Below are positions 1-11,983 of a stretch of 64,000 nt of DNA, in pieces (the stretch's first letter is position 1; every line of letters starts with the position of its first letter). This DNA is from Lamellibrachia columna. Lineage: Eukaryota; Annelida; Polychaeta; Sabellida; Siboglinidae. The position numbers were made by a program, and so were the translations under genes. The stretch lies in the NCBI GenBank assembly GCA_963662155.1, contig OY759267.1, positions 38,550,278-38,614,277 on the forward strand, written 5' to 3'. The notes below the pieces were generated by a model, which worked only from the letters and a program-made list of their open reading frames with translations, was not told the origin of the DNA and did no database searches.

Positions 1-270
1 AACTGAAATGAACAATAGCTTCAGAGTTACAAATTAAGAGCCAGTCAATTAATTAAATAGGTCCATTGATTAAATACATGCACCTTTACTTGCTAATCTC
101 TATCATTTTTAGAAGGACTTTGATCATGGGGAATCCATATCTATGCAGCCACTCAAACAGACTTTCTACATTTTGGTTAACATTTGGGTGTTGATATTGT
201 GCTATTTGTAATATTCTAACATTCCTTTATTGTGCTGGTTTGCAAGTACTGGTATGCATAAAGACTACCA

Positions 271-510
271 GGGGTGGGGCGCGGTGTTCATGTGGTAGAG
301 CATTGTCATGTGGTAGAGCATTGGACTTTCGAAGGGACTGGGGTTCCAACTGCTGCCATTTCGAAACTTGGGCAATTTTGCTTTGTCTTTTGGAGGAGAC
401 ACTGAAACTGTTGGTCCCTTCTATCTGGTGTCTATGCCAGGGAAACTAAAAGATCCCACACAGGGAAATGGAAAAACCTGTTGTGGACTCAGTGCACCTC
501 ATAGAGCTGG
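271..510 (+). repeat. tRNA-derived SINE copy
   Basis: The head resembles a pol III type 2 promoter. An A-box-like GTGGTAGAGCATT appears twice 19-20 bp apart (about 291-303 and 310-322), and a B-box-like GGTTCCAAC lies at 342-350. The body that follows (TTGGGCAATTTTG, CTGTTGGTCCCTTCTAT, TGTCTATGCCAGG) recurs at 20318-20560 and, inverted, at 39186-39395. That makes it a dispersed family. The doubled A box is a local duplication. The exact 3' end is not certain. Confidence 0.65.
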
Positions 511-1139
511 TGATCTCGATCTCTAAACTCACTATACTACCTCCCAATTTAGCTGTGATCAGTTGTAAAGGAGGTATCTCATCAAGCATCAAGACTGCCT
601 GATGCTTGACAGTTCACAGTGGATTACATATTTACCCAATATATTTTACATGCATTTTTATGTCTCATCTGAAAGCCACATTTCTTCCGCTGTATATAAT
701 CCACTTGCCAGCTATGTAATAGACGGATCAGCAGGTTAAGCCAAATCTTTATTAAATTACTGGTATATGTTGTAACATATGTTTGATGGAATAAAAAATG
801 TAATCAAAACACAAATATGTATTGTAAGGATAGATTACTAAGAAAACTAAATAGAAAGTATGTGCTAGCTATTTGTTAGATACATTCGAATTAAGCAAAT
901 AGCATTTAGCCTAACTAAGCATTAGGCCACCACGCCATTTAAGCCTGTGCATTTGAGATACTGTGAAATAGGGTACAAGGTCAAGGGCTTATTTGTCAGG
1001 ATATGGCTAACAAATATAATGGCAATTATTGTTTTTTTAAGTATTTAAATTATTATTAATTTTGGCATATCCACCCCGAGGAGTCAGGCACTAATTTATT
1101 TCCAATAAAAAAACTAACATTGTCACCAATGAGAAAAGT
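511..1139. other. AT-rich intergenic, no feature seen
   Basis: No coding signal, tandem repeat or RNA gene was recognised. The stretch is upstream of FAM210B and turns GC- and CpG-richer only after about 1140. Confidence 0.4.
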
Positions 1140-1375
1140 AAATAGTGATCCGATCCCACGAAACTAGCTCGGCCTGGCGGTGATGTAGGGAACCAGCCAC
1201 TTTAACCGCCGGTTGCCCGCTTCCGGAAAGGTTTGTGGCACTTGGCTCTCGGTTGTTTATTTTGATTTTGATTCCTATTGTTGACGATGCGCACTGAGGA
1301 CTACGGCGTTTATAGTTAAGAAGTAGCGTGCACACGGCAGCGTTTACATAATATTTAAGAAATAACTGCCATAAA
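1140..1375 (+). promoter_or_regulatory. Candidate FAM210B promoter/5' UTR
   Basis: This is the only CpG-rich stretch of the first 1.4 kb and it sits directly before the FAM210B ATG. It contains a palindromic ETS-type core TTCCGGAA at 1221-1228. No TATA box is obvious. The assignment rests on position and composition only. Confidence 0.35.
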
Positions 1376-3075
1376 ATGATCAAAATGTCTGGGTTAATAA
1401 GCCGGCTGGTCTGCCCATTTGGTGGCCGTGCCAGTTGTGCAGGCAGGATCGCGTTTCCCAGGGCTGGAATCGCTGGGGGTTGGCCCAAGCTCGAACACTC
1501 GACAGGGTTTCATTGTAATGCATCGCCTTCGTTTGCGACCAGGCGGATCACTGACCGGCATTCCCTCCACCGCATGTACATAGGAAGTCTTGCACGAGTG
1601 CAGATACAGAATGCAGCCACCTCGCATATAATATGTTCAAACGTGTCAGCGGGACCGTGTAACCAGCAGCACGTCAGAGCCAGAGGATATTCAGCAATTA
1701 CCGGATATTCCCAACCCAGCCAAGATGACATTCCGTACCCTATCACACTGAAAGAGCATGAATACACGACATTCAAAGAATGGTTCAATAACTGCACAGC
1801 ATTTCACCTGCCTGGACGTTTGGAACAAATCCATCATCTGACGGATGGCGACAAATCAATGTCACAAGTGTATGCCGAGCAACACAAACTGATTGAGAGA
1901 ATGGTCAATGACTACCAGCAGTATGGTCTCCATGTCCCTCCTAGCGAGACCACGTTTTGCCCGTTTACTGCTCAGGGTATCCAGGAAGGGTTTGGTGGGG
2001 TAAATGTGCAACCTGCCAATGACTCCAACAACCCCTGTCCTGAAGGCATTCAAGATCTTGATTGTCAGAGACTGCGGCAATATTGTGACTTGTGTGAATA
2101 TTATCGGTTCACGGACTGTGAAATACAGCTGGATAAATTTCACAGTGGGGAGAAGTCAATCACAGACCTGTTGGAAGACCGCGAGAAAGTATTACAGGGC
2201 ATGGTGCAGTACTATAACGTTAACGCGTTGAAGATGTGTGATAATTCTGTGAGTCCAGCACATGAAGGCGCAACTGAACTAAGTCAAATGCAGAGATTTA
2301 AACAGATGGTGAAAGAGTATGGAACAGTGGTTGTCGTCTTCCATATCTGCATATCACTCATGTCACTCGGCATATGTTACACAGCTGTCAGTAGGTAAGT
2401 GAACATAGATAAGCCTTGGAGAGAGGGTTGACTCATACCAGGTAGAAGAACATGTTGCTTACTTGGTCATAAATTACATAGCATTGGAAAGTGTGTTAAT
2501 ACAAAACTCCTACTTGTCTCCTACGTTTTTTAACATGCAACATGGTAACCTATTTAATAAGCTACACTTTCGGGCTGAACACTCAACACTACACTTAGTC
2601 ATAAACAGGGAATTGTTGTACTGCTCCCATTTTACTAATTACAGTAATAGGGAACAGCCAACTTGGGGATTAGACTGAATGTAGCCACTTACGGCTACTA
2701 TCTCCATTCTCTTGTGAGCAGAGATCACGCAGCGAATTCAGTTTGCACACCGATTTATTACAATGAATATAAAGTCAACATCTCGTCAAATGCATGGCTT
2801 AAAATAGACACAACTAAGTAAAATTGAGCTAACTTAAAGATATAAAATAGAGTGCTACTCACACACATGCTACCTAAGCATTTACCCTGACCGAGAGCCT
2901 TTCACACAACCACCGACCTAAAAGTAAAACCCACCTGGAAGAAGACCTCGATCCTCCAGTGTCACTTCTTTTTATACAGGGTGCCCCCGTTACATCATGT
3001 GATTATTGTTTTACTGTATGCAAGACTCCTGGCCCTCTTGTGGGTAATTAAATACTTTGTGGTGCCCTCTAGTGC

Positions 3076-3137
<62 letters not shown>

Positions 3138-6100
3138 CCCTACAATAGAATTAACAGGCAGGGGCTATTGTCCAATCTCTGTAAATAGAGAAACTTCAAA
3201 GATAGATGTCTACGAGGAGATATGGTTTAAGTTTTTAGAAATACGCACAAATTATAAGACAATGAATCCGCACATAAACTATTAAACTGGGGCAATGCAG
3301 GACAGGGAATAGAGGTCATACGCTAAAATTGTTTAACCAAAGATCAAATATAAATGTAAGAAAACATTCTTTCCCTCTCAGAGTGACTTAGCCGTGGAAT
3401 ACCCTCCCTGAATCAGTAGTACATGCAAAATCCATAAATGCATTTAAAAAACTACTAAGTACTTTGTTAAGCACATTTGATCAAGTACAACTGCAAGTAC
3501 TGGGCATATCAAGTACCCAAGTAAAAGTACTGAAATATTTAAGTATGTACATCTAGCTGTACTTGAACTCCAACTCAGAATCAGCTTATTTGACCTGTTT
3601 AGACATATATACACTGATAATTTAAATAATAAGTAAGGTCGGGAGACTCCCATTAAGACATAATGCCGCTAGCATGGGAACCACCCCATAAATGTAAACA
3701 ACAACAAAATTAACTTAATATGATCTTAATAGTAAATTACTTATGTTGATGGTTAATGACAATTCAATGTAAATGCACACATAATATACATATATATATA
3801 ATATAATATATATACAGTGTATCTAAGTATTTCTAACATTGTAATTGTGTATATGTACGCCTACTAGTCGTGTACCAAATTGTGAAGAAGAAAAAAGTAA
3901 AACTAGCAAGGACCTACTGTAGGTGTGGGCAAACTACTGGAGCACACTACAAGAAACCTGCCAAACATATAAAACCCCTAAAATAAAATTATGTTGGGGG
4001 TTTTAAGTTTTGCGGATACAACCTTGAATCGTATTTTGGTAATGGGTGCAGTTGAACAATGCAAGTTTAAAGGTCAGCTGGAACCAACACTGCTGGCCTT
4101 TGTCCCCTGCTCTTAAACAGGGCTACATTGAGGGGGTTACACACTGGTTGTCCTGGTTGCATTACACAAAAAAAAAACAAAGGCCCTACATGTCAGCAAA
4201 TCAGCATACAGACATGTCAGCAAATCAGCATACAGACATGTCAGCAAATCAGCATACAGACATGTCAGCAAATCTGCATACAGACATGTGCAAGCTCCAT
4301 ACTATTCAGTTGTGGTGCCAGCCTTAAAAATTATTGAAAGTACTTTATGTTGGGTCATTATTGGCACCAGACATGGGGTCAATTGATTGAATCACCCAAT
4401 TACATTATATGCATTTGGATTTGATTAGTGCCTTATCAAAATAACAGCATGTGAACACTATACAGAGCAACCATAAACATACTCAATGCCAATAAATAAC
4501 ATCTATTTTACAGCAGCTTTGTTTAATTACTGCTTACTTTACTTACTTATGCCCATCGCCCCTCTTGGGGCATAGGCCATCGACAACAGATTGCCAGAGT
4601 CCCCTGTCCTGGGCCATCCTCTCTAACTGGTTCCAGGTGTAGCCCATCTTCCTGGTGTCTGCCTGGAGGTCCCGTCGCCACGTGTTTCTTGGTCGTCCTC
4701 TTCTCCGTTTGCCTTGAGGATTCCATGTCAGCGCTTGCCTGGTGGTGCTTGTTACTGGTTTTCGGAACGAGTGGCCAATCCAGGCCCATCTTCTTCTTCT
4801 GATTTCCTCTTCGACAGGTCGTTGTTGTGTCTTTTCCCACAATTCACTGTTGCTGATGGTGTCTGGCCAGTGGATCTGGAGGATTCTTCTCAGGCAGTTG
4901 TTGACAAAGGTCTGCACTTTGTTGATGGTGGTGTTGGTTATCCTCCATGTCTCTGCTCCATACAACAAGACCATCTTCACGTTGGAGTTGAACAACCGGA
5001 TCTTTGTGCGTGATGACAGTACCCTGGAGCTCCAGATGTTCTTCAGTTGCAGGAATGCCACTCTTGCCTTGCCTATCCTTGCTCTGACGTCTGCGTCTGT
5101 GCCGCCCCGCTTGTTGATGACACTGCCGAGGTATGTGAAGGTCTCTACCTCCTCCAGTGCATTCCCCTCCAGTGTGACTGGGTCAGTGCTGGCTGCATTC
5201 ATCCTGAGGACCTTGGTCTTTCCTTTGTGGATGTTCAGGCCCACTTGTAAGGAGACAGCTGCCAGTTCTGTCGTCTTGTCCTGCATCTGTTGATGGCTGT
5301 GAGACAGCAGTGTCAAGTCATCGGCGAAGTCCAGGTCTTCAAGTTGCGTCCATAGTGTCCACTGGATCCCACTTGTCCTCTGTACTGTGGTCATCTTCAT
5401 AATCCAGTCAATGGCCAGGAGGAAGAGGAATGGGGACAGCAGGCAGCCTTGTCTTACTCCAGTCTTTACCTCGAAGCGACAGGTGAACTGTCCTCCATGG
5501 ATTACCCTACAGCCTGTTCCGTCATAGCTGTTCTTGATTAGGTTGACCAGTTTAGTGGGTACCCCATAGTGTTGTAGCAGTTTCCAGAGGGTCTTCCTGT
5601 CAACACTGTCAAATGCCTTTTCATAGTCAACGAAGTTCACGTAGAGGGAAGAGTTCCATTCTAAGGATTGTTCTACTATGATGCGCAATGTTGCGATCTG
5701 GTCTAAACATGATCTGTTCTGGCGGAATCCGGCTTGCTGGTCTCTAAGCATTGGGTCGACCATATCTTTCATCCTTTCCAAGATGATCCTGTTGAAGACT
5801 TTCCCTGGCACTGACAGGAGTGTGATCCCTCTGTAGTTAGCACAATTTCTGAGATCTCCTTTCTTGGGGATCTTGATGAGGTAGCCTTCTCTCCAGTCTG
5901 CTGGCACTTCTTCCTCTTCCCATATCTTCCCAAATAGAGGGTAAAGTAGTTCCATGGAAGTGTCCACAACTGCCTTGAGTGCTTCTGCCGGAATATCATC
6001 TGGCCCTGATGCCTTATTGTTCTTCAGCTGTTGTATAGCTTTCTTGATTTCTTCTCTGGCAGGTCTGTCGCAGTTAATAGGTAGGTCATCTTCTGCTGGG

Positions 6101-7325
6101 TGGATGACAGGCGGGTTTGGCGGGGCGGGTCTGTTCAGGAGTTCCTCGAAATGCTCGGCCCATCTGTCAGCCCGGCCCATCATTTCCTATGATAGCATTT
6201 CCCTCTTTGTCCTTCACTGGTCGCTCTGGGTGGCAGTACTTGCCTGACAGTTTCCTGGTAGTGTCGTAAAGCTCTTTCATGTTTCCTCTTCCTGCTGCCT
6301 GTTCCGCTTCCTCTGCCAGGCTGTCGATGTAGTTTCTCTTGTCCACCTTTATGCTCTTCTTTACTTCTCTGTTGACTTCTGCATATTCTTCTTGCGCTTT
6401 TGCCTTTGCTGTTCTTGTGCGGCTGTTGTTTACTGCTGTTTTCTTCTCCTTCCGCATCTGGACCTTGCGCAAAGTTTCCACTGAAATCCACTCTTTCTGC
6501 TGCGGTGTCCTGGGGCCAACAACTTCCTGGCAGGTTGATGTCCATGTCTCTTTTATGTTCTGCCACTGCTTGTTTAGGTCAGTTTCTTCTTCGAGCAGCT
6601 CTTGCAGCACTGCACTGCATTATATTTTTTTATTATTTGTAGTGAATAATTTTAGTTAAAAAGTGACAGTCAGGGTTGGAGTTTAACCCGGGTTAAACTG
6701 GTTTTGCCTGGTCTGGTGGATTAAACCCGGGTTTTACTAGTTTACATTTACAAAATGGGGGGACATTCTCAATATTAATACAGGTGGCATGTGGATTGGT
6801 GATGGTTTAACATTGATGTCATATTATTAATGCAATAAGATTATTGATTGAAACAACTTTTCTGCACACTGAATGCATAGAAGCTGCAAAGGTTTCCTTT
6901 CAGACAGTGGTATTTTTCCCAGCCAGAAACCCCATGTTAATATCCACCTTATGCAAACAACTTGTATTAGTTACCAGTTCAGTCTATAATTCTTTTATTT
7001 GCTTAAAAGGAGGCCAGGAAGTCCTTAATAAAAGGGACTTTTATCAGTGAGCCATAGCCATAAAATGCCTTTGTTGCCCACACAATGGACAGTGCCATGA
7101 ATTGCTAGCTGAGTCTTCTTCTTCTGAAGTGTAATGATTCAAGTCAGACAACTTGCACCAGTATAGTCTGGTGTCAGTTTGCATGTTAAAGTACAGAGGG
7201 GATATTGAGGCATGGGTGTCTGCAGGGGGGGGGGCAGGGGAGAGCACTTGCCCATCTGGATGTGGAATTTTTTTGGATGTATATTCGTGAGCTCAAAGTA
7301 TATGTTAACTTTACACACGCACACA

Positions 7326-7369
<44 letters not shown>

Positions 7370-9047
7370 CACACATTTCTTTCTTGTCCTTCCCTGGAAA
7401 AATCACTGCGAATGCCCCTGGCATTGGAGACTGGCATCCTCTCAGCAAGCAGCACTTGTGTTCACTGCCAACAACTGGATTCACCTTCTAGAGGTCAGAC
7501 CACAGTGCAGAATTGTATTGGTGGTTAACGTTTTGTCTGATTATAAGAAAATGTGACGAAAAAATTCAGAACATTTGTCATAGCAACTGCCATCATCTCA
7601 TTGACATGCTGACCAAATTTTATCAAAATCACCTACCTCCAGCATTTTTAAAATACCCCCATGTGTGATGCCCGTCAATATTTACAAAAATGGCCATGTA
7701 CATTCGTGCACCCACGTGGCCCATAGCAGAAAAATTCCCATGAATCCCTCCGCCTGTTAAGCTCTCACAAAATGCACTATTTCACATCAATAGCTTCTAC
7801 AAACAAACCTGTGAATTTGCCTGCTTAACTGTTCTTATGTCAGATCATATGAATTGTTTAATTTCACATATCACAATTTAATGCATCCTACATTCATGTG
7901 AAACAATAAACAGGAAGGTCAACTGTGGTCTGACTCCACTAGCCCGTAAAGTTAAATAAAATATCAGAGCGGCAGAGCCACCACCAATTCATGGTCAAGT
8001 CAATTAGCTCAACTCACCAACTAAGACAATGCACAACACTGTGAGTGACAGTGTCCAGAGGGAGGCCTAAACTTTCTACTACACTTCTATGTATCATGAT
8101 GGTTAACTTTGTGATTCTTCTCTGTTTCATGTTGATAATAAAGCTATATAAAACTTTTAAAACTAAAATGACTGTTTTATTCTTTTATAATATTGTGATA
8201 AAATATGCCTGAAAAATAGTTTAACCCAGTTTAACCCAACATAGAGGTTTAGCCAAACCTGGGTTTAATCGGGGGGTGGATTAAACTTGCCAACGTTGGT
8301 TACAGTATATAATAGAAAATGTAGTGGAAAAGTAACTGAAAATACCAATTCCATTGGTGTTTCAATTCCAGTTACAATGTATTTGACCCCAAGTCTGACT
8401 TCCAATTCTGTTTACTTTTAAAAACAAAACACTAATTCCAATTTGAATTTGCTTCCGGGATTGGAATTGGCATTTCAATTCCAGTTACATTACAATAATT
8501 GACCCAGAGTCTGATTTGCAATTTCATACTATGTTTACAAGTTTATAATGTCTTGTAACTTGTGTATAGTATTTTGGTTTCCTGCCCGAATTAATCATTA
8601 TGACTTCCGAATACAATCTAGTATGATTATGATAATTAAACATGTATTACCATAAAACAATTGGGGGTTTAAACATACACTATTACCCATATATATGTAT
8701 TATATATTGTAAACAAACCCATTATGTGTGTAACATGCTTATTTGGACATTACATTTTAGTAACCTTGAAGACCAATGTGTTTACCGTACACAAAACATG
8801 TCAATTACTAACATGTTTGTTGTTGTTTTGCAGTGGTTTCGACCTAGTGTCGTTGATCAACAAGTTTAACCTGCTGCCAGAAGACTTCAACACTAAAGTA
8901 GTGGCAGGAGCAAGCACATTTGTCGTCGCTTATGCATTTCATAAAATGTTTGTGCCTGTCCGAATGGGAATCACATTGGCGTCAGCGCCACTGATTGTGC
9001 GTTATCTGCGCCGTATTGGCTTCATGAAAGTACGCAAGACAAAGTGA
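1376..9047 (+). CDS. FAM210B: FAM210B-like mitochondrial protein (DUF1279), two exons
   Basis: The coding exons are 1376-2394 and 8834-9047. The donor AG|GTAAGT splits an AGT serine codon that is completed after TTTTGCAG|T, giving 410 residues. The C-terminal ~85 residues form a DUF1279 domain: a membrane segment ([18 protein letters not shown], about 318-335), then [16 protein letters not shown] and a terminal [11 protein letters not shown]. The protein stops right after DUF1279 and lacks the C-terminal coiled coil of FAM210A, which favours FAM210B. Family members are mitochondrial membrane proteins; vertebrate FAM210B is linked to erythroid haem/iron metabolism. The first ~100 residues are Arg-rich and acid-poor, as in a mitochondrial presequence. 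Residues 133-185 and 233-285 look like a duplicated helical module that I do not recognise. ATGs at codons 1 and 4 are both possible starts, each with A at -3. The intron (6.4 kb) contains a LINE and other repeats. Confidence 0.9.
3079..3135. repeat. (TA)n microsatellite
   Basis: Uninterrupted alternating TA of about 56 bp inside the FAM210B intron. Confidence 0.95.
3450..3585 (-). mobile_element. Possible non-autonomous DNA transposon remnant
   Basis: Read on the - strand, it opens GAGTTGGAGTTCAAGTACAG and continues with repeated AGTACTT motifs. This resembles the GTTGG-headed, AGTACTT-rich stretch at 34323-34510. The second end was not identified. Confidence 0.3.
4189..4284 (+). repeat. 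24-bp tandem repeat, 4 copies
   Basis: CATGTCAGCAAATCAGCATA plus four bases is repeated with a 24-bp period. The last copy has one substitution (TCTGCATA). Confidence 0.95.
4543..6610 (-). mobile_element. 5'-truncated non-LTR retrotransposon (RTE-like LINE)
   Basis: A 546-residue frame at 6183-4543 encodes most of a reverse transcriptase. The motifs are [49 protein letters not shown] and the catalytic FADDL. It has the usual C-terminal tail of this group ([15 protein letters not shown], then [16 protein letters not shown]). An upstream frame (6610-6167) encodes the linker between endonuclease and RT. The two frames overlap out of register near 6170-6183, so the copy is frameshifted there. 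No endonuclease domain is present, which indicates a 5' truncation. The 3' end has a short TAAG-type tail (about 4530-4545 on the + strand). The long open frame suggests a fairly recent insertion into the FAM210B intron. Clade assignment is by eye. Confidence 0.85.
6673..8300. mobile_element. Candidate DNA transposon with imperfect inverted ends
   Basis: The left end (about 6673-6745) reads CAGGGTTGGAGTTTAACCCG followed by AACCCGGGTTT motifs. The right end (about 8217-8300), read on the - strand, gives GTTGGCAAGTTTAATCC and TTAAACCCAGGTTT. The two ends therefore form an imperfect inverted pair about 1.6 kb apart. No transposase frame is visible between them, so any element would be non-autonomous. 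Confidence 0.4.
7311..7375. repeat. (CA)n/(GCAC)n microsatellite
   Basis: Mixed CA and GCAC units. The same ACGC-type tract recurs at 40552-40702 and 45746-45846. Confidence 0.95.
8366..8525. repeat. Imperfect direct duplication, AATTCCA-rich
   Basis: TTTCAATTCCAGTTACA is followed by a TTGACCC-AGTCTGA block at about 8369-8405. The same order returns at about 8476-8525, roughly 108 bp later. Confidence 0.6.
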
Positions 9048-9177
9048 TTGTCTGTCGTTGTCAGTCTCTGTTGGGCTTGCTGCACATAAATGACAGTCTC
9101 TGTGTACATTGTTGAACTGCAGTTGTATTATATGTATGCGTTCACATTTTGATTTTATGTAGTGTGTGCCTTATTTG

Positions 9178-9560
9178 CCATTATAAATGGTGCATTCTGG
9201 GTCCAAATTGCCAATGCCAAAGGTGTTGCCTGTGTCTTATTTCACTAGTAATACAAATAGGATAGTTGCCAACATACCATTGCTGTTATTTGTGAACATT
9301 TGTGGTTACAAATGATGTAATATGTGGACATTTGTCATTACCAATAACGTAGCCTTGTGTGTTTGTCATCATTGCTCCATTACCAAGTATATTATTTGTG
9401 TACACTTGCCATCACCATTGGTGTAATATTGGTCCTGTGTGTCATTACAATTAATGTAATGTATATCTTATTTGTCAATTACGTAGTCTGTGTTTTACTT
9501 ACTTTTGCCAGTGATGTACATGTATAGCTTGTGTGTTGTGTTCAATTACCAATGTGCCCG
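9178..9560 (+). repeat. Degenerate ~55-60 bp tandem repeat
   Basis: A diverged unit resembling TTATTTGTCATTACCAATG plus GTGTAAT recurs about six times with substitutions and small indels. It appears to be an old tandem array inside the presumed FAM210B 3' UTR. Confidence 0.6.
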
Positions 9561-9672
9561 TATTTACTTACTCAATACTGCACAATGTTATTATGTAGCC
9601 TAAAGATGGTACAAACCACCCTCAAAGCAGGTGCATACTGTCATCAGAATGACTGAATACCTGTGCTTACAA

Positions 9673-9800
9673 CGTAGTCTGGTTGGCATAATATGTCTGT
9701 ATTGTAACCTATTCTGGTTGGCATAATATGTCTGCATTGTAACCTAGGCTGGCTGACCTCTGTGTTATTGTTACATAGGCTGGTTGACCTGAGCTCATTT
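9673..9800 (+). repeat. ~42-bp tandem repeat
   Basis: Two near-identical units contain GGTTGGCATAATATGTCTG and ATTGTAACCTA. Two more diverged units (GGCTGGCTGACCT, GGCTGGTTGACCT) follow. Confidence 0.75.
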
Positions 9801-10651
9801 TATATCTATGACCTGGTGCTGATCATCATGTTCAGAATCGATGAAACATTTGCTTACTGGAGCATAACACATGTATCTACATAAAACGATGGACATGTTC
9901 CCATAACTCTGAGTCAACTAATTATGTACTCCCACAAAACAGTTGGCCACATGGTTGTTATTGCTATTAATTGTGATATACTGGTAATGATATTGATATT
10001 ATCACTGCTGTAATGCATATCAGCAAGGAAGTAGCTATTTTAATATAGTAACTGAATATCTGCATTTTATGTTTTATGACAATATTCTTTACATTAACCA
10101 GTGCAGACTTAATTATATGTATTGTCAAAGGTTTTGTTACTGGTTGAAATCGGTTCCTATAAGAGCATTTCGTGTATGCTTGAACATTGTTTTTACTTGA
10201 AGAACGCATATTGCATCCATGTGATTTTAATACCGGTTTTTGTGAATCAACAATCAATAAAACTAGTGCGTCTGTTGTTCATATACATTTAACAGATATT
10301 TGTTTTCCTGCAAGAGCGTTGTGGTCAGGTATGGCAGAGTTCCAACATTCCAGAAGTTCAATTACTTTACTAAGCACGGGTACACAGTGACAAACCCATT
10401 TATAATTTAATGTATAGGGATGATTAGATTTTTTGCAATTTATCACTGATATCAAACTATTGGTATGTCCGTTTTTGAAAGAAACCATGCATCAGCTGTT
10501 AGCTTTTGAGGCCTGATCTTTTCCCACTGTAAATCTCACTCGGTGAATTACAGGGACAGTCTCGATTATCCAGGCTCCATGCTGTGGCGCCACCGTTTGT
10601 CACACACACCATCGCTTGGATGTTAAGTACACTTCTCATTGTGACAGAAAT

Positions 10652-10682
10652 TATGTATGCACCCAGACTAGGTGCATACATA
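10652..10682. repeat. 12-bp perfect hairpin
   Basis: The arms TATGTATGCACC (10652-10663) and GGTGCATACATA (10671-10682) flank a 7-nt loop. Confidence 0.85.
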
Positions 10683-10784
10683 CTACTTTATTATTTAGAC
10701 GGGACAAAAGGTAGCAGCATATTTATCTCTCGTAAGACACAATATATGATACGCATCAGTCTACTGGGGCCTGTCATGCAAAAA

Positions 10785-10940
10785 TCAGTCCAGGCCAAAA
10801 TTGGTCCGGTCGGACCAGTTTTGGCTGCTAAAACTGATCGGACCGAACCACTCTAGTCTGCTAAAACTGGTCTGGCGAGACTAGTTTTATCCAGGCCAGA
10901 CCAGTTTTGGCCGGACAAAGCCGGTCTAGCCGGACTGACT
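10785..10940. repeat. Cluster of nested inverted repeats
   Basis: Units of the type TGGTCCG and CGGACCAGTTTTGG recur several times in both orientations, for example TTGGTCCG next to CGGACCAG. The segment would fold into multiple short hairpins. Confidence 0.7.
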
Positions 10941-11024
10941 ATAGCTTTACATACTAACTAGAAATAGGTGTAGGCCCTATAATTACAAAAATAATGTACC
11001 ACCTGAGTAAATTCAGAGAGGTAA

Positions 11025-11118
11025 AGGTAAAGGTATGTTCTTATATAGCGTATCCGGTCCATAGGACTGCTCAAAGCGCTTTACACTTCACCCCCTGGCA
11101 GACCTGTTCATTCCAAGG
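11025..11118 (-). repeat. SINE tail fragment
   Basis: The reverse complement reads GGAATGAACAGGTCTGCCAG, GGGTGAAGTGTAAAGCGCTT, TGAGCA and ends TATATAAGAACATACCTTTACC. The same tail is at 17825-18045, 46395-46475 and 60415-60590. Confidence 0.65.
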
Positions 11119-11276
11119 CCATCTCAACTTCTTTGGGAAGTATTTGTGGTATTTCTATTAATATTTATTATAATATCTGGTGAAAAATTTAACTGGACAG
11201 CATACACTGTAGAATGCATAAAGTTTTGCTGTTAATTGTGGTAACCTAAATTGAATGCAGTGTGATAAAATATGCA

Positions 11277-11570
11277 CACCTGGTTCAGATGGGGCACCTT
11301 GAGCCACCCATGGCTCCTGAGGCCCACACCTGGTTCAGATGGGGCACCTTGAGCCACCCATGGCTCTTGAGGCTAACACCTGGTTCAGATGGGGCACCTT
11401 GAGGCCAACACCTGGTTCAGATGGGGCACCTTGAGCCACCTATGGCTCTTGAGGCTAACACCTGGTTCAGATGGGGCACCTTAAGCCATCCGTGGCTCTT
11501 GAGGCCAACACCTGGTTCAGATGGGGCACCCTGAACCACCCATGGCTCCAGAGGCCCACACCTGGTGAGA
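11277..11570 (+). repeat. ~50-bp tandem repeat, about 6 copies
   Basis: The unit contains CACCTGGTTCAGATGGGGCA, CCTTGAGCCACCCATGGCTC and TTGAGGC. One copy near 11384-11410 is shortened. Confidence 0.9.
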
Positions 11571-11983
11571 CCCTGATGAGTCCCTGCCAAAAGGACCAGT
11601 ATATCAACTGCCGCAGAGCAGGTGTTGGACGCTGCAGAGACCTGATGTGGGGGTACAATCAAAACGGCTCTGTGATATCATGGTAACGACGACACGATAT
11701 ATATGCAATCAAAGTTAGTTTAATAAATAGGGCCAACATCGCATACACGTTTTACAACACAACACCGGCCCCTTCTCTCTCTCTCCTTGACCCCGTCACC
11801 GCTCTCCTCTCGAGTTGGGATGTTACTACGGGGCGAGGGGAGATCAATGCCACTTTCCCCCTCCCTTTAACACGTTCGCCCCCGAACGAGTCCCAGTGGT
11901 GATCTTAACATCATGTTACAATAAAAATATTCGTGATGAACCACTCATTTCAGTTCCATCATCCTGGTTTCTCTTAATGGTAC

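Larger units (their letters stand above)
9048..10280 (+). other. Probable FAM210B 3' UTR
   Basis: This follows the stop codon without another gene signal. The first convincing poly(A) signal in a suitable context is AATAAA at 10256-10261. Much of the stretch is built of decayed tandem repeats (listed separately). The transcript end is inferred. Confidence 0.4.

Noticed and set aside
4714..5293. Open frames on the + strand opposite the LINE
   Set aside because: Antisense shadows of the reverse-transcriptase frame.
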